A DNA stretch of 64,000 bases from Chryseobacterium sp. SORGH_AS_0447 (GCF_030818695.1 NZ_JAUTAR010000001.1:2288501-2352500); one strand, 5' to 3'; numbered from the stretch's first letter, positions 1 to 9,820 are shown. Made by a program: numbers and translations. Notes: generated by a model from the sequence alone, not told the origin.

Positions 1-971
1 AAATTCTTGCCGGACTGGAAAAATCGATCCTTACTCTGGCCAAGCATCAGGCAGAAAACGGACAGATCCCTTCCAATGTGGTAAATGGCAAAGCAAGTTA
101 CGGAACGCACGTTGGCAGGACCGATGCAACGACCTGGTGGATCGTTACCACCTGCGAATACCTGAAGCAGCCAGGAAAAGAAGTTCTTAAAAGCCAGCTT
201 CAGCAGCCGGTTTACCAGGCGCTTTCCTGCCTGAAAACCTGGGAATACAACCAGCGGGGACTCGTATACAGCCCATTGGGCGGAAACTGGGCAGACGAGT
301 ACGTAACGTCCGGATATACTTTATACGATAATGTCCTGCGCTACTGGGCACTGAAAAATGCCGCAGAAATTTATAATGATGAAAAACTAAAGGCAGAGGC
401 CGTAAACACACAACAACTGATACAGGAAAACTTTTATAAAACGGATTCTAATTCCGGAAAATACCATGAAACTGCATATGCCAAAACGCAGGCAAAGCCT
501 TATTTCTGGGCTTCCCTGAATGCCAATGGCTACGACGACCGGTTCGACCTGGCCGGAAATGCCCTGGCTATCCTCTTGGATTTTGACCTGGATTTTAATG
601 CTTTTTCAGATTTTCTGGAATCGGTGCATCAGGAATTCAACCACTGGATGCTGCCTGTTTTTTATCCGGTTATTTACCCGGGGGATGACGACTGGCGGCT
701 ACTGGAAAACAACTACAGCTACAGTTTCAAGAACGAACCACATCATTTCCATAACGGAGGATCGTGGCCGATCTTTCTGGGCTGGCTCTGTCTCGGGCTT
801 AAAAGAAAAGGGTTTCATGAGATTCCCGGAAAAATCCTGGCTCAATACGAAGCACTGATGCAGGAGAAAGGAGAGCATTTCAGGGAATATTATTCTACAG
901 ATAAATTACTGCCGTTAGGAACGGATCAGCTGTGCTTTTCAGCATCAGGATATCTTTTGATGACAAACTAA
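1..971 (+). CDS. C-terminal part of an (alpha/alpha)6-barrel glycoside hydrolase (partial)
   Basis: The frame is open from the window edge, so the start lies upstream. A GTG at 78 is only an internal candidate, because sensible coding sequence precedes it. The protein is rich in Trp and Tyr and has the blocks GRTDATTWW and HFHNGGSWPIFLGWL, then a C-terminal LGTDQLCFSASGYLLM. These blocks resemble the helical-barrel hydrolases of the amylo-alpha-1,6-glucosidase and GH100 neutral invertase type, where an HNGGSWP-like segment lies near the C-terminus. A role in cleaving a small glucoside or sucrose-like sugar fits the SLC45-like sugar transporter just downstream. The family call is by motif memory; substrate is unknown. 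Confidence 0.6.
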   Translation, partial: ILAGLEKSILTLAKHQAENGQIPSNVVNGKASYGTHVGRTDATTWWIVTTCEYLKQPGKEVLKSQLQQPVYQALSCLKTWEYNQRGLVYSPLGGNWADEYVTSGYTLYDNVLRYWALKNAAEIYNDEKLKAEAVNTQQLIQENFYKTDSNSGKYHETAYAKTQAKPYFWASLNANGYDDRFDLAGNALAILLDFDLDFNAFSDFLESVHQEFNHWMLPVFYPVIYPGDDDWRLLENNYSYSFKNEPHHFHNGGSWPIFLGWLCLGLKRKGFHEIPGKILAQYEALMQEKGEHFREYYSTDKLLPLGTDQLCFSASGYLLMTN

Positions 972-1117
972 AATTAAATGAAAGTTGCAAAAGCTTTAGA
1001 TCTGCTTCATCAAGTTGATGAGCATGGTCGGAGCAATTTCGAACTTGAAAACAGGCAGTAGTAAAAAAATCTTTGCGCTTTTTGTGTTAAACCTAACCAC
1101 CAATAAAAAATGACAAA

Positions 1118-1768
1118 ATGATAGGTGATATTATAGAATTGGAAGAAAGACATCTGGCACCTGCCAGAGAAATCATAGCTAAATTAAAAGAAAGTTTTTC
1201 ATTTGGAAGTAAACCCAAAATAGCCATAGGCATTGCAGGGGAAAGCGGAAGCGGAAAATCGGTGACGGCATTTGCCCTGCAGAAAGTCTTGGAAGAGGAA
1301 CAAGTAAAAAGCGTCATTATACAAATGGACGACTATTTTAAACTTCCTCCGAGAACCAACCACGAAAACCGGCTGAAGTCTCTTGAGAATGTCGGGATTC
1401 ATGAAGTGGATCTGGAAAAGCTTGCCCAGAATATGAGTGCTTTCAAAAACGAAGCGGCTGAAATTGAAAAGCCATTGGTCAGTTATAACGAAAATACCAT
1501 CGGAACGGAAAAATTCGATGCGTCGGAATATGATGTCGTGATTGTGGAAGGAACCTATATTTTAGAATTGAACGGATTTGATTTTAAAATCTTTATCGAC
1601 CGAAATTACAAAGACACTTACGAAAACCGGATGAAAAGGAACCGTGACGAGCAAAGTGATTTTGTAGAAAAAGTATTGGAAATCGAACATCAGATTATCC
1701 GGAATTTCAAAAATAATGCGGATCTTATCCTCGGAAAAAACTATGAACTTGTAAACCCGACTTTATGA
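1118..1768 (+). CDS. Uridine kinase-like P-loop kinase
   Basis: 216 residues. A Walker A motif, GESGSGKS, lies at residues 41-48, followed by MDDYFK, the substrate-binding block typical of uridine kinase/phosphoribulokinase-type enzymes, and VVIVEGTYIL as the Walker B-like strand. It is a soluble cytoplasmic kinase. Its stop overlaps the start of the transporter gene by 4 bp (ATGA), so the two are translationally coupled. With the upstream glycoside hydrolase this suggests a small sugar-use operon in which the kinase might phosphorylate a released sugar or nucleoside. The true substrate cannot be read from sequence. The 146 bp upstream hold no clear gene, only a 27-codon frame. Confidence 0.75.
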   Translation: MIGDIIELEERHLAPAREIIAKLKESFSFGSKPKIAIGIAGESGSGKSVTAFALQKVLEEEQVKSVIIQMDDYFKLPPRTNHENRLKSLENVGIHEVDLEKLAQNMSAFKNEAAEIEKPLVSYNENTIGTEKFDASEYDVVIVEGTYILELNGFDFKIFIDRNYKDTYENRMKRNRDEQSDFVEKVLEIEHQIIRNFKNNADLILGKNYELVNPTL

Positions 1769-3177
1769 ATGCAAAAAGAATCATTCCCCGCCTGAGCTTC
1801 TGGCAAATCTGGAATATGAATGTCGGATTTTTCGGTATTCAGTACAGCTTTGGGCTGCAGCAGACCGCGGTTAATCCCATTTATTCTTTTCTGGGAGCCC
1901 ACGCCGAACAGTTGCCGATCCTCAACCTGGCCGGCCCGATTACCGGCCTGCTTATCCAGCCTTTGATTGGTGCCATCAGCGATAAAACATGGAGCCCAAA
2001 ATGGGGGCGCCGGAAACCGTTCTTTTTGCTGGGAGCCCTTTTCTGCAGCATTGCGCTGTTTCTGTTTCCGTTCAGTTCCTCGATCTGGATGGCTGCAGGG
2101 CTGTTGTGGATTCTGGATGCCGCCAACAATACCGCAATGGAGCCTTACCGTGCCTTTATCGGAGACAAGCTTCCGGAAGAGCAGCAGACTTTCGGTTTCC
2201 AGATGCAGAGTTTATTTGTGGGTGCGGGAATTACTTTGGCCAACCTTTCGCTGTTTGCTTTTCAGAAATATTTCGGAGGCAATGCAGCAAACGGAGGTAT
2301 TCCGGTTTGGGTGTATTATTCGTTTTTCCTGGGGTCTTTCTGTTCGATCGCTTCCGTTGCATGGTCGGTGTATAAAACTCCCGAGATTCCGCCGACGGAA
2401 GAAGAGCTTACCGCATTAAAAAAAGCAAAAGAAGAAAGTACCTTCATTACCCCTTTTGTAGAAATTGCAGTTGCCATCAAAGAAATGCCCAAAATTTTAT
2501 GGCAGCTGGCCCTGGTATATCTCTTTCAGTGGTATGCGCTTTTTGTTTACTGGCAATTTATTACCCCAATGCTGAAGTGGTCGTTATATGGTATTTCGGA
2601 AGCAGATGAAATAAAGGCAAACGGTTTAGTGGAAAGTGCCAAAAAGGGAATTTCTGTAGCGGCTTCCGATATCACCTGGGCCAAGCATGTGCTTCATCAG
2701 GTGGAAGTAGCGGTAGGACAAACCGGACTGATGAACGGTTCGTATAATATTGTGACGATGGTTTCGGCTTTGCTCCTGGTTCCTTTTGCCAATAAGTTCA
2801 CTTCAAAAAACACCTATATTTTCTGCCTGATCCTTACCGGTTTCGGTTTGATGACCCTGCCGTTTATTAAAAATGAATACCTGATTCTCCTTCCGATGGT
2901 CGCATTGGGCATCGGCTGGGCTTCAATGATGGGATTGCCATATTCTATGGTTTCCCCATCGATCCACCACAGCAAAAGAGGAATTTATATGGGAGTGATT
3001 AATATGATGATCGTTATCCCGATGCTGATCCAGACATTGTCTTTCGGATATATTTTCAATAATTTCCTGGGCAGTAATCCTTCTTCAGCGATTATAATGG
3101 CAGGTATATTATTTGTCATCGCCGGAGCTTGTGTTTTTGTCATGCGGCCTCATCTGATAAAAGAAAAATTTGTTTAA
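1765..3177 (+). CDS. MFS sugar transporter, SLC45-like
   Basis: 470 residues with about 12 hydrophobic helices. Near residue 70 is SDKTWSPKWGRRKPF, a version of the loop 2-3 MFS motif (D-x-x-x-x-x-GRRKPF) typical of the SLC45/plant sucrose-proton symporter group. N-terminal IWNMNVGFFGIQYSFGLQQT also matches that group. It is expected to sit in the inner membrane and import a disaccharide or glucoside with protons. It overlaps the kinase gene by 4 bp and follows a glycoside hydrolase, consistent with uptake and breakdown of one sugar. The charged loop around residues 210-235 is the central cytoplasmic loop. Confidence 0.8.
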   Translation: MNAKRIIPRLSFWQIWNMNVGFFGIQYSFGLQQTAVNPIYSFLGAHAEQLPILNLAGPITGLLIQPLIGAISDKTWSPKWGRRKPFFLLGALFCSIALFLFPFSSSIWMAAGLLWILDAANNTAMEPYRAFIGDKLPEEQQTFGFQMQSLFVGAGITLANLSLFAFQKYFGGNAANGGIPVWVYYSFFLGSFCSIASVAWSVYKTPEIPPTEEELTALKKAKEESTFITPFVEIAVAIKEMPKILWQLALVYLFQWYALFVYWQFITPMLKWSLYGISEADEIKANGLVESAKKGISVAASDITWAKHVLHQVEVAVGQTGLMNGSYNIVTMVSALLLVPFANKFTSKNTYIFCLILTGFGLMTLPFIKNEYLILLPMVALGIGWASMMGLPYSMVSPSIHHSKRGIYMGVINMMIVIPMLIQTLSFGYIFNNFLGSNPSSAIIMAGILFVIAGACVFVMRPHLIKEKFV

Positions 3178-3269
3178 ATACTTTTTGATGATTTCAGTCA
3201 TAATTCTTAAAAAAGAATAACATTTATATTTATTGCTGAAATTTTATAAATTGTATTTCGAGTGTATTA

Positions 3270-3303
3270 AAAGGAACGACGAATTGTTGTTCCTTTATTT
3301 TTT
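3270..3303 (+). terminator. Rho-independent terminator after the sugar transporter
   Basis: AAAGGAAC at 3270-3277 pairs with GTTCCTTT at 3289-3296, followed by ATTTTTTTG. It lies 93 bp after the transporter stop. Confidence 0.65.
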
Positions 3304-3372
3304 TGATCAGAACGCAGACTTCATTTAAATGCTGAATTATATTTAAAGCAGATAGTAAATTTAAATAAATAA

Positions 3373-3499
3373 AAAGACAGACAAAGACATATCAATTTAG
3401 AAAACCATGACTGATGCTTTATAGTAAAATAGAGCAATTGCTTTATCTTACTTTAAGTATAACCGTCTGATTAAATTAATAAACTTTTTGTCTGTCTTT
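3373..3499. repeat. 13-bp inverted repeat bracketing a 101-bp AT-rich segment
   Basis: AAAGACAGACAAA at 3373-3385 is the exact reverse complement of TTTGTCTGTCTTT at 3487-3499. The enclosed DNA has no reading frame of note. The arms lie between two convergent genes. They could be the ends of a small non-autonomous element or a long-loop transcript structure; no target-site duplication is evident. Confidence 0.4.
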
Positions 3500-3520
3500 A
3501 TGTTGAATTCAATAGTTTAA

Positions 3521-5248
3521 TTACGAGACTAGCTGATCCGCATCAGAAGTCTGCTTGATCGCCAATGCCACTCGTTTTCCGGCAGTATCACAGAAATCGA
3601 GCCCGGAATAATCCGGATTCAGTCCGGCAATATACGGAACGGTCATAATATAAAGATTTTCCGTAGCCTCACCGTAATAATCCAGCGCCTGGAAATGATC
3701 ATTGATGTTTAATCCGTCTACCCGAAGGTAAAAATAGTCGGGTTCTATTTTCAGGATATGGCTGTTGTCTTCTTCAAAAGCTTCCGCTCCTTTATTTTTA
3801 TCTTTAAATTTAAGATAACCCGAACTGATGCTTCCTGCATTCCGAAGTCCTTCAAAAGGAATATCATTGAACTGCACGGGTTGCTGACCGATAGCATCGA
3901 TGTACAGCTTATAATGTTCCGATTTTTCATTTCCTGCTTCATCCTTGTAATGATAAAGGGCTCCTTCATCAGCATCCGGCTCTACATAGCTTTCATCATC
4001 TACACTGATCAGATTGATAATTCCCGCATTATACAACGCGATGATTTCCCGGTACGAAGACTGCGGAAGGGAAGCAATGATTACCGAAATCAGCGGTAAA
4101 AGGGTTTTGCGCATCCTCATCATATCTTCCGCCGAAAAATGCTTGGCCGGATAGTTTATGGCATAACTGAAAGCAGCAAGCATCTCTTTCCATGCAATGG
4201 TCTGATGTCTTTCAATGGATTTCTGGGCTTCATTGTATTCTGCTTTAAAAAGCTCAAAACTGTCAAGCTCGTCACGGATGCTCAGCATTTTATCAACAAA
4301 CTGCTCAATGCTGAGATCCTTAATATCATCGTAAAATTTACCGTTCTTTTTCTGCAGGGGCTTTTTGAAATTTCTCTCAAAAATATAATCCAGGTCTACA
4401 AATCCGCCGTTTTTCTGCTTGTATTCATAGATTTCTTCCTGCGACATAATCCATCCTTCCGAATATGGACTTCCTTCGGAATGGAACCTCAATGCCGGTA
4501 AATAACCTCTCTTGGAAAATAAAGTCATTGAAAAATTTTTGCTTTCTTCATGCAGGGTGTATGTATATCCGTTATCCTTTTTAGTAAAAATACCGTTCAG
4601 GTGAGCTAATGTTTTTACCGCATCAACGGCAGTTAGTGAAGTTCCACGAATAGCCACCGCGTGATTGGTATGTCCGGTAAACTTGGAAGGAGGATAAGGA
4701 GAATCGTACCATCCCTTTATTTTCTCCTCATGCTTTTTCGGCCAGTGGTGACCGGTACACAGAATGGAGGTGGAACAGATAATTTCCTCTCCTTTATCGG
4801 TTGTGATATGGAAAAGTTCGTCGTCTTTTTTCAAGATATCGGTAACTGCCGTTTCTTTGTACACTTTTACTTCAATTCCCAGCTTTCTTGCCTGGTTTAA
4901 GAGAAGCTTAAACTGTTCTTCCATATAATTTCCAAGCAGCAGTCTAGGAATCACCTGGTATTCGTTAAGATTTCTGTAATCACTGAAATCAGGATCCTGA
5001 AGGTAGGGTTTCCGCTTAATATAATCAGTAAAAGTTTCAGGTAGGTGAGGAAGCTCATTCGCAGAAACATTGGCTACATGCTCATGGCAGGCACCTCTCT
5101 CACTGTAAGGCATTCCTGCGCCCAGCCGGTCGCTTTTTTCGAAGATGAATAATTTTTCGGGTAATACCTGTTCGGAGATCAGATGCTTGACGGCGAACAG
5201 AGCGGCAGGTCCGCCTCCGATAATTGCGATGCGGTCGTTTTTTTTCAT
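3521..5248 (-). CDS. FAD/NAD(P)-binding oxidoreductase (COG4529-like)
   Basis: 575 residues. An N-terminal Rossmann fold is shown by IAIIGGGPAALFAVKHL (GGGPAA FAD-binding loop), followed by a second dinucleotide-binding segment around ICSTSILCTGHHWP and a late FAD contact near LNPDYSGLDFCDTAGKRVAL. The length and layout match the large FAD-NAD(P)-binding family (PF13454) of unassigned reaction. It has no signal peptide, so it is cytoplasmic. It stands alone on the minus strand, convergent with the sugar operon. Its substrate is unknown. Confidence 0.7.
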   Translation of the reverse strand: MKKNDRIAIIGGGPAALFAVKHLISEQVLPEKLFIFEKSDRLGAGMPYSERGACHEHVANVSANELPHLPETFTDYIKRKPYLQDPDFSDYRNLNEYQVIPRLLLGNYMEEQFKLLLNQARKLGIEVKVYKETAVTDILKKDDELFHITTDKGEEIICSTSILCTGHHWPKKHEEKIKGWYDSPYPPSKFTGHTNHAVAIRGTSLTAVDAVKTLAHLNGIFTKKDNGYTYTLHEESKNFSMTLFSKRGYLPALRFHSEGSPYSEGWIMSQEEIYEYKQKNGGFVDLDYIFERNFKKPLQKKNGKFYDDIKDLSIEQFVDKMLSIRDELDSFELFKAEYNEAQKSIERHQTIAWKEMLAAFSYAINYPAKHFSAEDMMRMRKTLLPLISVIIASLPQSSYREIIALYNAGIINLISVDDESYVEPDADEGALYHYKDEAGNEKSEHYKLYIDAIGQQPVQFNDIPFEGLRNAGSISSGYLKFKDKNKGAEAFEEDNSHILKIEPDYFYLRVDGLNINDHFQALDYYGEATENLYIMTVPYIAGLNPDYSGLDFCDTAGKRVALAIKQTSDADQLVS

Positions 5249-5478
5249 GATACTGATATTTTGCGGTTATTTCAGATCAATTGAGAGCGATTTTGTAAGA
5301 ACAGACAGCAGTATGTTTTATCGTTAATACTGTTGTTTATATCTTTATTAGGTAATCTTAATGAATATGATTACAAATTTTTTACATCACCTTTTTATGA
5401 TCTCCCTCATAATTTGCAATAAGTATGCCTGTGACCGAATGTGTGGTACCTAAAGTTTTCACGCGTATTCGGTATGTA

Positions 5479-5494
5479 ACCGGTTATAACCGGT
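5479..5494. promoter_or_regulatory. 16-bp perfect palindrome, possible operator
   Basis: ACCGGTTATAACCGGT is its own reverse complement. It lies 20 bp past the stop of the serine hydrolase gene and about 230 bp upstream of the start of the FAD oxidoreductase gene. It lacks a T-tract, so an operator for a dimeric regulator is as likely as a transcript hairpin. Function is inference. Confidence 0.35.
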
Positions 5495-5514
5495 AAATTT
5501 ATGGCTGTTAACAG

Positions 5515-6660
5515 TTATACAGCTGCCGGCTGTTTGATTTTGCAGAGTTCGTCAATAAGCAGTTTTACCTGGACCGGTCGTTTTTTATTGTCCACGTCGA
5601 GCCTGTTGTAAAATCCTGTCTTCACGATTACCATCTGATGTTGCGGAATCATAATGATGAACTGGCCCAGGAAGCCGTAGAAAAAACGGCATTTTATTTC
5701 GTTTTCATCGTCTGCCCAGACGGTAAAACAGAAAGCATCGTTTTCATTGGTAGGAGTAAGCATTCTCTTGCAGTAATCTTCACTGATCAGCTGCTTATCT
5801 TCCCAGCGGCCATTCTGCATAATCAGCTGTCCGATCTTTGCAAAGTCCCTTGTTGTCGCATGGATGCAACAAAAGGCTTTTTCCATTCCTTTTTCATCGG
5901 TGCTCCATTTAGCGGGAAATTCCATCCCCAAGGGCTTCCATATTTTTTCGGAAAGGTACGTTGCAAGATCCTGATCGATTGCTTTTCTCAGGGCGAGCCC
6001 GAGAAGCTGGGCTGCAACGCTCTGGTATTCGTATCTCGTGCCGGGCATTTCGATAAAATCAATATCAAAAGCCTGTTCGGCAAGGTCTTCGACGAAATAC
6101 TGCTTGGAATTTTCAGCGAAAGGGTGGCGGTATTCCTCCACCCAGTCGAGTCCGGCCTGCATGGTCATTAAGTGTCGGAATGTCAGATGTTTTCCGTAAA
6201 AATTTTCAGCATATTTCGGAAAGATTGTTGAAATAAGCTGGTCTTCAGATTTCAGGTAACCATCATCAATGGCACATCCTACAAGGACCGACAAAATTCC
6301 TTTTGCCATGGAAAAGGAGTTCATCAGAGAAGTGGAATCGTGGTCTTTCCAGTATTCCTCGTGTAAAAGCTTTCCCTGCCGAACAATTAACAGGGATGAG
6401 GTTCTCGTTTTTTTTAATTCCTTTAAAAGATTTGCCGAAAGGGTATTGCTGTTGTAAAGCGGATGTTTTTTCCAGGGTTTTGCCTGAAGATTAGGCACCG
6501 GACGGGAAGGGAATTTCTCTTCATCGTCTACCGATGGTGTGATGGGCCCTTTTTTCAAATTTAGAGCGGCAGCCTTGAAAATGTAGCCGTATCCCGAAAG
6601 ATAAATAGCTGCTGCTATTACCGAAGTGCCTGCTGCCAGTACCGTTACGATTTTTTTCAT
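5515..6660 (-). CDS. Serine hydrolase of the beta-lactamase/class C family
   Basis: 381 residues. An N-terminal hydrophobic segment (residues 3-24) serves as signal or membrane anchor. The catalytic SxxK is SMAK at residues 117-120, and a YxS/N-like tripeptide occurs in YEYQS near residue 213. This is the penicillin-binding-protein/class C beta-lactamase fold used by many periplasmic esterases and peptidases, so antibiotic hydrolysis should not be assumed. The gene is monocistronic on the minus strand, with about 255 bp to the next gene upstream. Its physiological substrate is unknown. Confidence 0.75.
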   Translation of the reverse strand: MKKIVTVLAAGTSVIAAAIYLSGYGYIFKAAALNLKKGPITPSVDDEEKFPSRPVPNLQAKPWKKHPLYNSNTLSANLLKELKKTRTSSLLIVRQGKLLHEEYWKDHDSTSLMNSFSMAKGILSVLVGCAIDDGYLKSEDQLISTIFPKYAENFYGKHLTFRHLMTMQAGLDWVEEYRHPFAENSKQYFVEDLAEQAFDIDFIEMPGTRYEYQSVAAQLLGLALRKAIDQDLATYLSEKIWKPLGMEFPAKWSTDEKGMEKAFCCIHATTRDFAKIGQLIMQNGRWEDKQLISEDYCKRMLTPTNENDAFCFTVWADDENEIKCRFFYGFLGQFIIMIPQHQMVIVKTGFYNRLDVDNKKRPVQVKLLIDELCKIKQPAAV

Positions 6661-6915
6661 AAATAAACCTTGTAATTAATGACCGATCATTTCATTTTGC
6701 AGTACTATCTGCAGCCTGCATCTGAATTTTTAGACTTTATGATTATTATCATACCATTCTTTGAATAATCAATAATTTTAATGCCAAACCGTTTTGAAAA
6801 GGATAAATTCCATTTTCACATCATCCTTTTCAATCTGAAATTAAATTCATGGAATTTAGGGAATGGTTTTTGTAACTTTTTGGCTGATCATTAAAACATT
6901 TACAATCGAAATATT

Positions 6916-8232
6916 ATGAAAATCTATCTACTGCCGGTAGCTGCTTTATTGTTGTTCAGCTGCAAGGAAAAAAACAAATCCAACGGAACCGGGGAAGCCG
7001 ATACTGCTGTTACCCAGAATGATACTTTAAAACTTCCGCCGCCTAACGAAAAAAGTTCCAAAAACAAATTCAGCAATGTGATCGGCTGGCCTAAGGATAA
7101 AGCACCGACGGCTCCTGAAGGATTTACCGTAACCCGTTTTGCAGAAAATATTAAAAGCCCGAGAAATATGATCCAGGCTGAAAACGGAGATATTTTTGTT
7201 GTATTATCCAATTCTGAGCGTTCGGTTTCGGAAAAAATTAAAAACGACATCAGCGGAAAAAGCGATGCGGAAGTCGGAGGAAAATCGGCCAACAGGATAC
7301 TCATGTACCGTGATGCCAACAAAGACGGAATTCCGGAATCTTCATCCGTTTTTCTGAGCAACCTCAATCAGCCGTACGGAATGCTGATCATCGGCAATCA
7401 ATTTTATGTAGCAAACACCGATGGGGTATGGGTTTATCCGTATAAACTTGGAGATACGAAGATTACACAGCCGGGAAAGAAAATTGTAAGTCTTCCTGCA
7501 GGCGGTTACAACAACCACTGGACCCGGAATCTGATTGCCAACAAAGACCAGTCTAAAATTTATATTTCCGTAGGATCCGGAAGCAACGTGGGTGAAAACG
7601 GGATGGAAAATGAAATACGGAGAGCGGATATCCTGGAAGTAAGTCCGGACGGAAGAGGGGAGAAGATATATGCAGCAGGGCTCAGAAATCCAGTAGGCAT
7701 GAGCTGGAACCCGGTAACCAGAGAGTTGTGGACGGTCGTAAACGAAAGGGATGAACTTGGTGATGAGCTGGTACCGGATTATCTGACAAGCGTAAAGCAG
7801 GGTGCTTTTTATGGCTGGCCGTATGCCTATTTCGGAAAAAATGAAGACCCGAGAAGAAAAGGCGAAAAACCGGATCTGGTAGCAAAAACCATCGTTCCGG
7901 ATGTTCCGCTGGGAAGCCATACCGCATCGCTGGGATTAACTTTTTACACCGGTTCCCAGTTTCCTGAGAAATATAAGAACGGAGCTTTCATCGGCCAGCA
8001 CGGTTCATGGAACCGTTCTTCACTTGTAGGTTACCAGGTGGCTTTCGTACCGTTTAAAGATGGTAAGGCCTCCGGATCTTATCAGCCTTTCCTTACCGGC
8101 TTTATCGCTAACGAACCTAAAGGAGACGTATACGGAAGGCCGGTGGGCGTGCTTCAGCTTGCAGACGGATCTCTATTGGTAGCCGACGACGTAAGCGGCA
8201 TCGTCTGGAGAGTAGCGTACAATAAGAAATAG
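6916..8232 (+). CDS. Sorbosone/glucose-dehydrogenase-like beta-propeller lipoprotein
   Basis: 438 residues. The N-terminus carries a lipoprotein signal with the lipobox LFSC at residues 13-16, so the mature protein is lipid-anchored. The body repeats beta-propeller blades and includes GLRNPVGMSWNP, VVNERDELGDELVPDYL and IGQHGSWNRS, hallmarks of the PQQ-dependent L-sorbosone/soluble glucose dehydrogenase family. It would oxidise an aldose or similar substrate outside the cytoplasm using PQQ. No PQQ biosynthesis genes are in the window, so cofactor supply is unclear. The gene stands alone between divergent and convergent neighbours. Confidence 0.75.
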   Translation: MKIYLLPVAALLLFSCKEKNKSNGTGEADTAVTQNDTLKLPPPNEKSSKNKFSNVIGWPKDKAPTAPEGFTVTRFAENIKSPRNMIQAENGDIFVVLSNSERSVSEKIKNDISGKSDAEVGGKSANRILMYRDANKDGIPESSSVFLSNLNQPYGMLIIGNQFYVANTDGVWVYPYKLGDTKITQPGKKIVSLPAGGYNNHWTRNLIANKDQSKIYISVGSGSNVGENGMENEIRRADILEVSPDGRGEKIYAAGLRNPVGMSWNPVTRELWTVVNERDELGDELVPDYLTSVKQGAFYGWPYAYFGKNEDPRRKGEKPDLVAKTIVPDVPLGSHTASLGLTFYTGSQFPEKYKNGAFIGQHGSWNRSSLVGYQVAFVPFKDGKASGSYQPFLTGFIANEPKGDVYGRPVGVLQLADGSLLVADDVSGIVWRVAYNKK

Positions 8233-8253
8233 TTTTAATTAATTCAAATAAAA

Positions 8254-8286
8254 AACAGGCGGTTCGAAAGACTGCCTGTTTTATTT
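8254..8286 (+). terminator. Terminator after the sorbosone-dehydrogenase-like gene
   Basis: AACAGGC at 8254-8260 pairs with GCCTGTT at 8274-8280, followed by TTATTT. It lies 21 bp past the stop codon. Confidence 0.65.
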
Positions 8287-8376
8287 AAAACATTTATAAA
8301 ATTCTTGTAACTTGATTTGATGAAAATAACTTCCATCTATCTAGCTTCCCTCTTCCAGCCCATTTAACTTAGCTTA

Positions 8377-9222
8377 CTAATGCCGGTACGAAGCACCGAT
8401 AAAGTAATGTTTCTGGGATTGATGCTGGATCCCATAATTTAATCCGGCATCGATCTTAAAATCTTTCGCTACATCGATCTCAACGGCAGCATTGATGTAA
8501 TTGGCCAGCTGGTGGTTTTTAAAATCATAAGTATAATACGTTTCTGCTATGCCGTCAATTCCTTTTGTAATAGAGTGGCTGATCGTAAGGGTCTGCAGCA
8601 GCTCGGTATGCATGGTAGGCTGATCCGTATCTTTTAACCGGTCTACTTCTACCTGGAATCCGAGTTTCCATTCTCCGGGCATTTTATAGAGCATCGGTAC
8701 AATAAGACCGCCTTCAAAACGGCTCTCGTCATCATATCCGGAAGTAGGGAATTTGATATAGGGCAGAACCGCAAGCACAAAATTTCCGCCGTCATTTCCG
8801 ATCAGGTTCTGTTTGATCCTGAAATTAATATCTCCGAAGCCGGAGGAAGTCTGTATGCTTCCTGAGGACAGATCCCTTTCTTTCTGTATTCCGTAGGTTT
8901 CAAAGCCGATCTGTATGGCTGTTGAGCCGGTAATCCCGATCTTCAGGTTTCCATGATTGATCAGTACGGTAGAAGTTTGCCTCGAATCGGAAGTTTCCTT
9001 AATAAGCCGTATCAGATCCGTTTCATACTGGAAATGTCCTGCATCTACAGTATAGGCAGATTCAGTAACATCCGGGCGGTCGGTTTCCATCTCCCTCATC
9101 AGTGATTCCGGAACGGGGTTAAAAACAGAATACTTCTTTTCTGCATTTTCCTGACCGCTGTAAGCCGCAGGTACAAGCAGCATCCCAAACAATACAATAA
9201 TCAAGTGGCGGTTCTTTTTCAT
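8377..9222 (-). CDS. Outer-membrane transporter-like protein (phenol MetA-type family)
   Basis: 281 residues. A signal peptide of about 22 residues ends near AAYSGQ. The mature part opens with ETDRPDVTESAYTVDAGHFQYE, which matches the conserved beginning of the family annotated as transporter or MetA-pathway phenol degradation protein (PF13557). Alternating hydrophobic strands to the end suggest a small outer-membrane beta-barrel, and the C-terminal IGASYRH fits a last strand. The actual cargo is unknown, and the phenol label is historical. Convergent with the sorbosone-dehydrogenase-like gene. Confidence 0.65.
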   Translation of the reverse strand: MKKNRHLIIVLFGMLLVPAAYSGQENAEKKYSVFNPVPESLMREMETDRPDVTESAYTVDAGHFQYETDLIRLIKETSDSRQTSTVLINHGNLKIGITGSTAIQIGFETYGIQKERDLSSGSIQTSSGFGDINFRIKQNLIGNDGGNFVLAVLPYIKFPTSGYDDESRFEGGLIVPMLYKMPGEWKLGFQVEVDRLKDTDQPTMHTELLQTLTISHSITKGIDGIAETYYTYDFKNHQLANYINAAVEIDVAKDFKIDAGLNYGIQHQSQKHYFIGASYRH

Positions 9223-9271
9223 TGGTTCCAGTTTTTATGTTTACCCTAAATATTAGTTGTCCGAAAATGAT

Positions 9272-9493
9272 TTAAAAATTAACCCTAATGTCTTCCGGCT
9301 CTTTCAGGATCACCCTGACGCGGGTAGGATGATCAGCGATCTCATAATCCAAATCATCGGAAAGCTGGTCGTCTTCTTTTTTTTGGACCTTGATATTTTC
9401 AGGATCAATCTCTGTTTTAGAAATTTCCAGAAAATAATTGTTTTTTTCCTCGTCGTGTGTAAAATGCTCTTTTTTAAATTCGATGAATTGCAT
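9272..9493 (-). CDS. Small acidic hypothetical protein
   Basis: 73 residues starting MQFIEFKKEHF, rich in Glu, Asp and Lys, without signal peptide or membrane segment. The balanced amino-acid make-up and the in-frame ending VRVILKEPEDIRVNF look like real coding sequence, while overlapping frames look random. It lies 49 bp upstream of the outer-membrane protein start and could be transcribed with it. No family is recognised. Confidence 0.5.
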   Translation of the reverse strand: MQFIEFKKEHFTHDEEKNNYFLEISKTEIDPENIKVQKKEDDQLSDDLDYEIADHPTRVRVILKEPEDIRVNF

Positions 9494-9792
9494 ATCTCTA
9501 TTTTTTTGGTGTTTATATTAAATGCCAATCAACAATCAGCTTCTTCAAGTTCCTAACACAAAAACGGAGCCATAGCGCAGGTTTCCATCTATTTTTATGA
9601 ATGCTGAATATATTTTTCCCAATCGGGATCCTGGCAGTACCACTTTACTTTGAAAAGCAGAAGTAAAGGGTGTGGTATATACAATAACCTTCATGTTGCC
9701 GTAATTTTTATCATTTTTATTAAAGATTCTATAATATATATTAATTCTTACAAATTTTTTCCTCACTATTAGGCTGGAATTCCCATAAAAGC

Positions 9793-9800
9793 TATATTTG
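9793..9800 (+). promoter_or_regulatory. Flavobacterial -7 box of the histone-like gene
   Basis: TATATTTG matches TAnnTTTG and lies 20 bp before the start codon at 9821. No good TTG is seen at the usual -33 distance. Confidence 0.45.
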
Positions 9801-9820
9801 CAGCCTAAATTTTTTGAATA

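Noticed and set aside
9545..9766. 73-codon minus-strand frame before the histone-like gene
   Set aside because: No recognisable composition or context; could be real, but the evidence is too weak.
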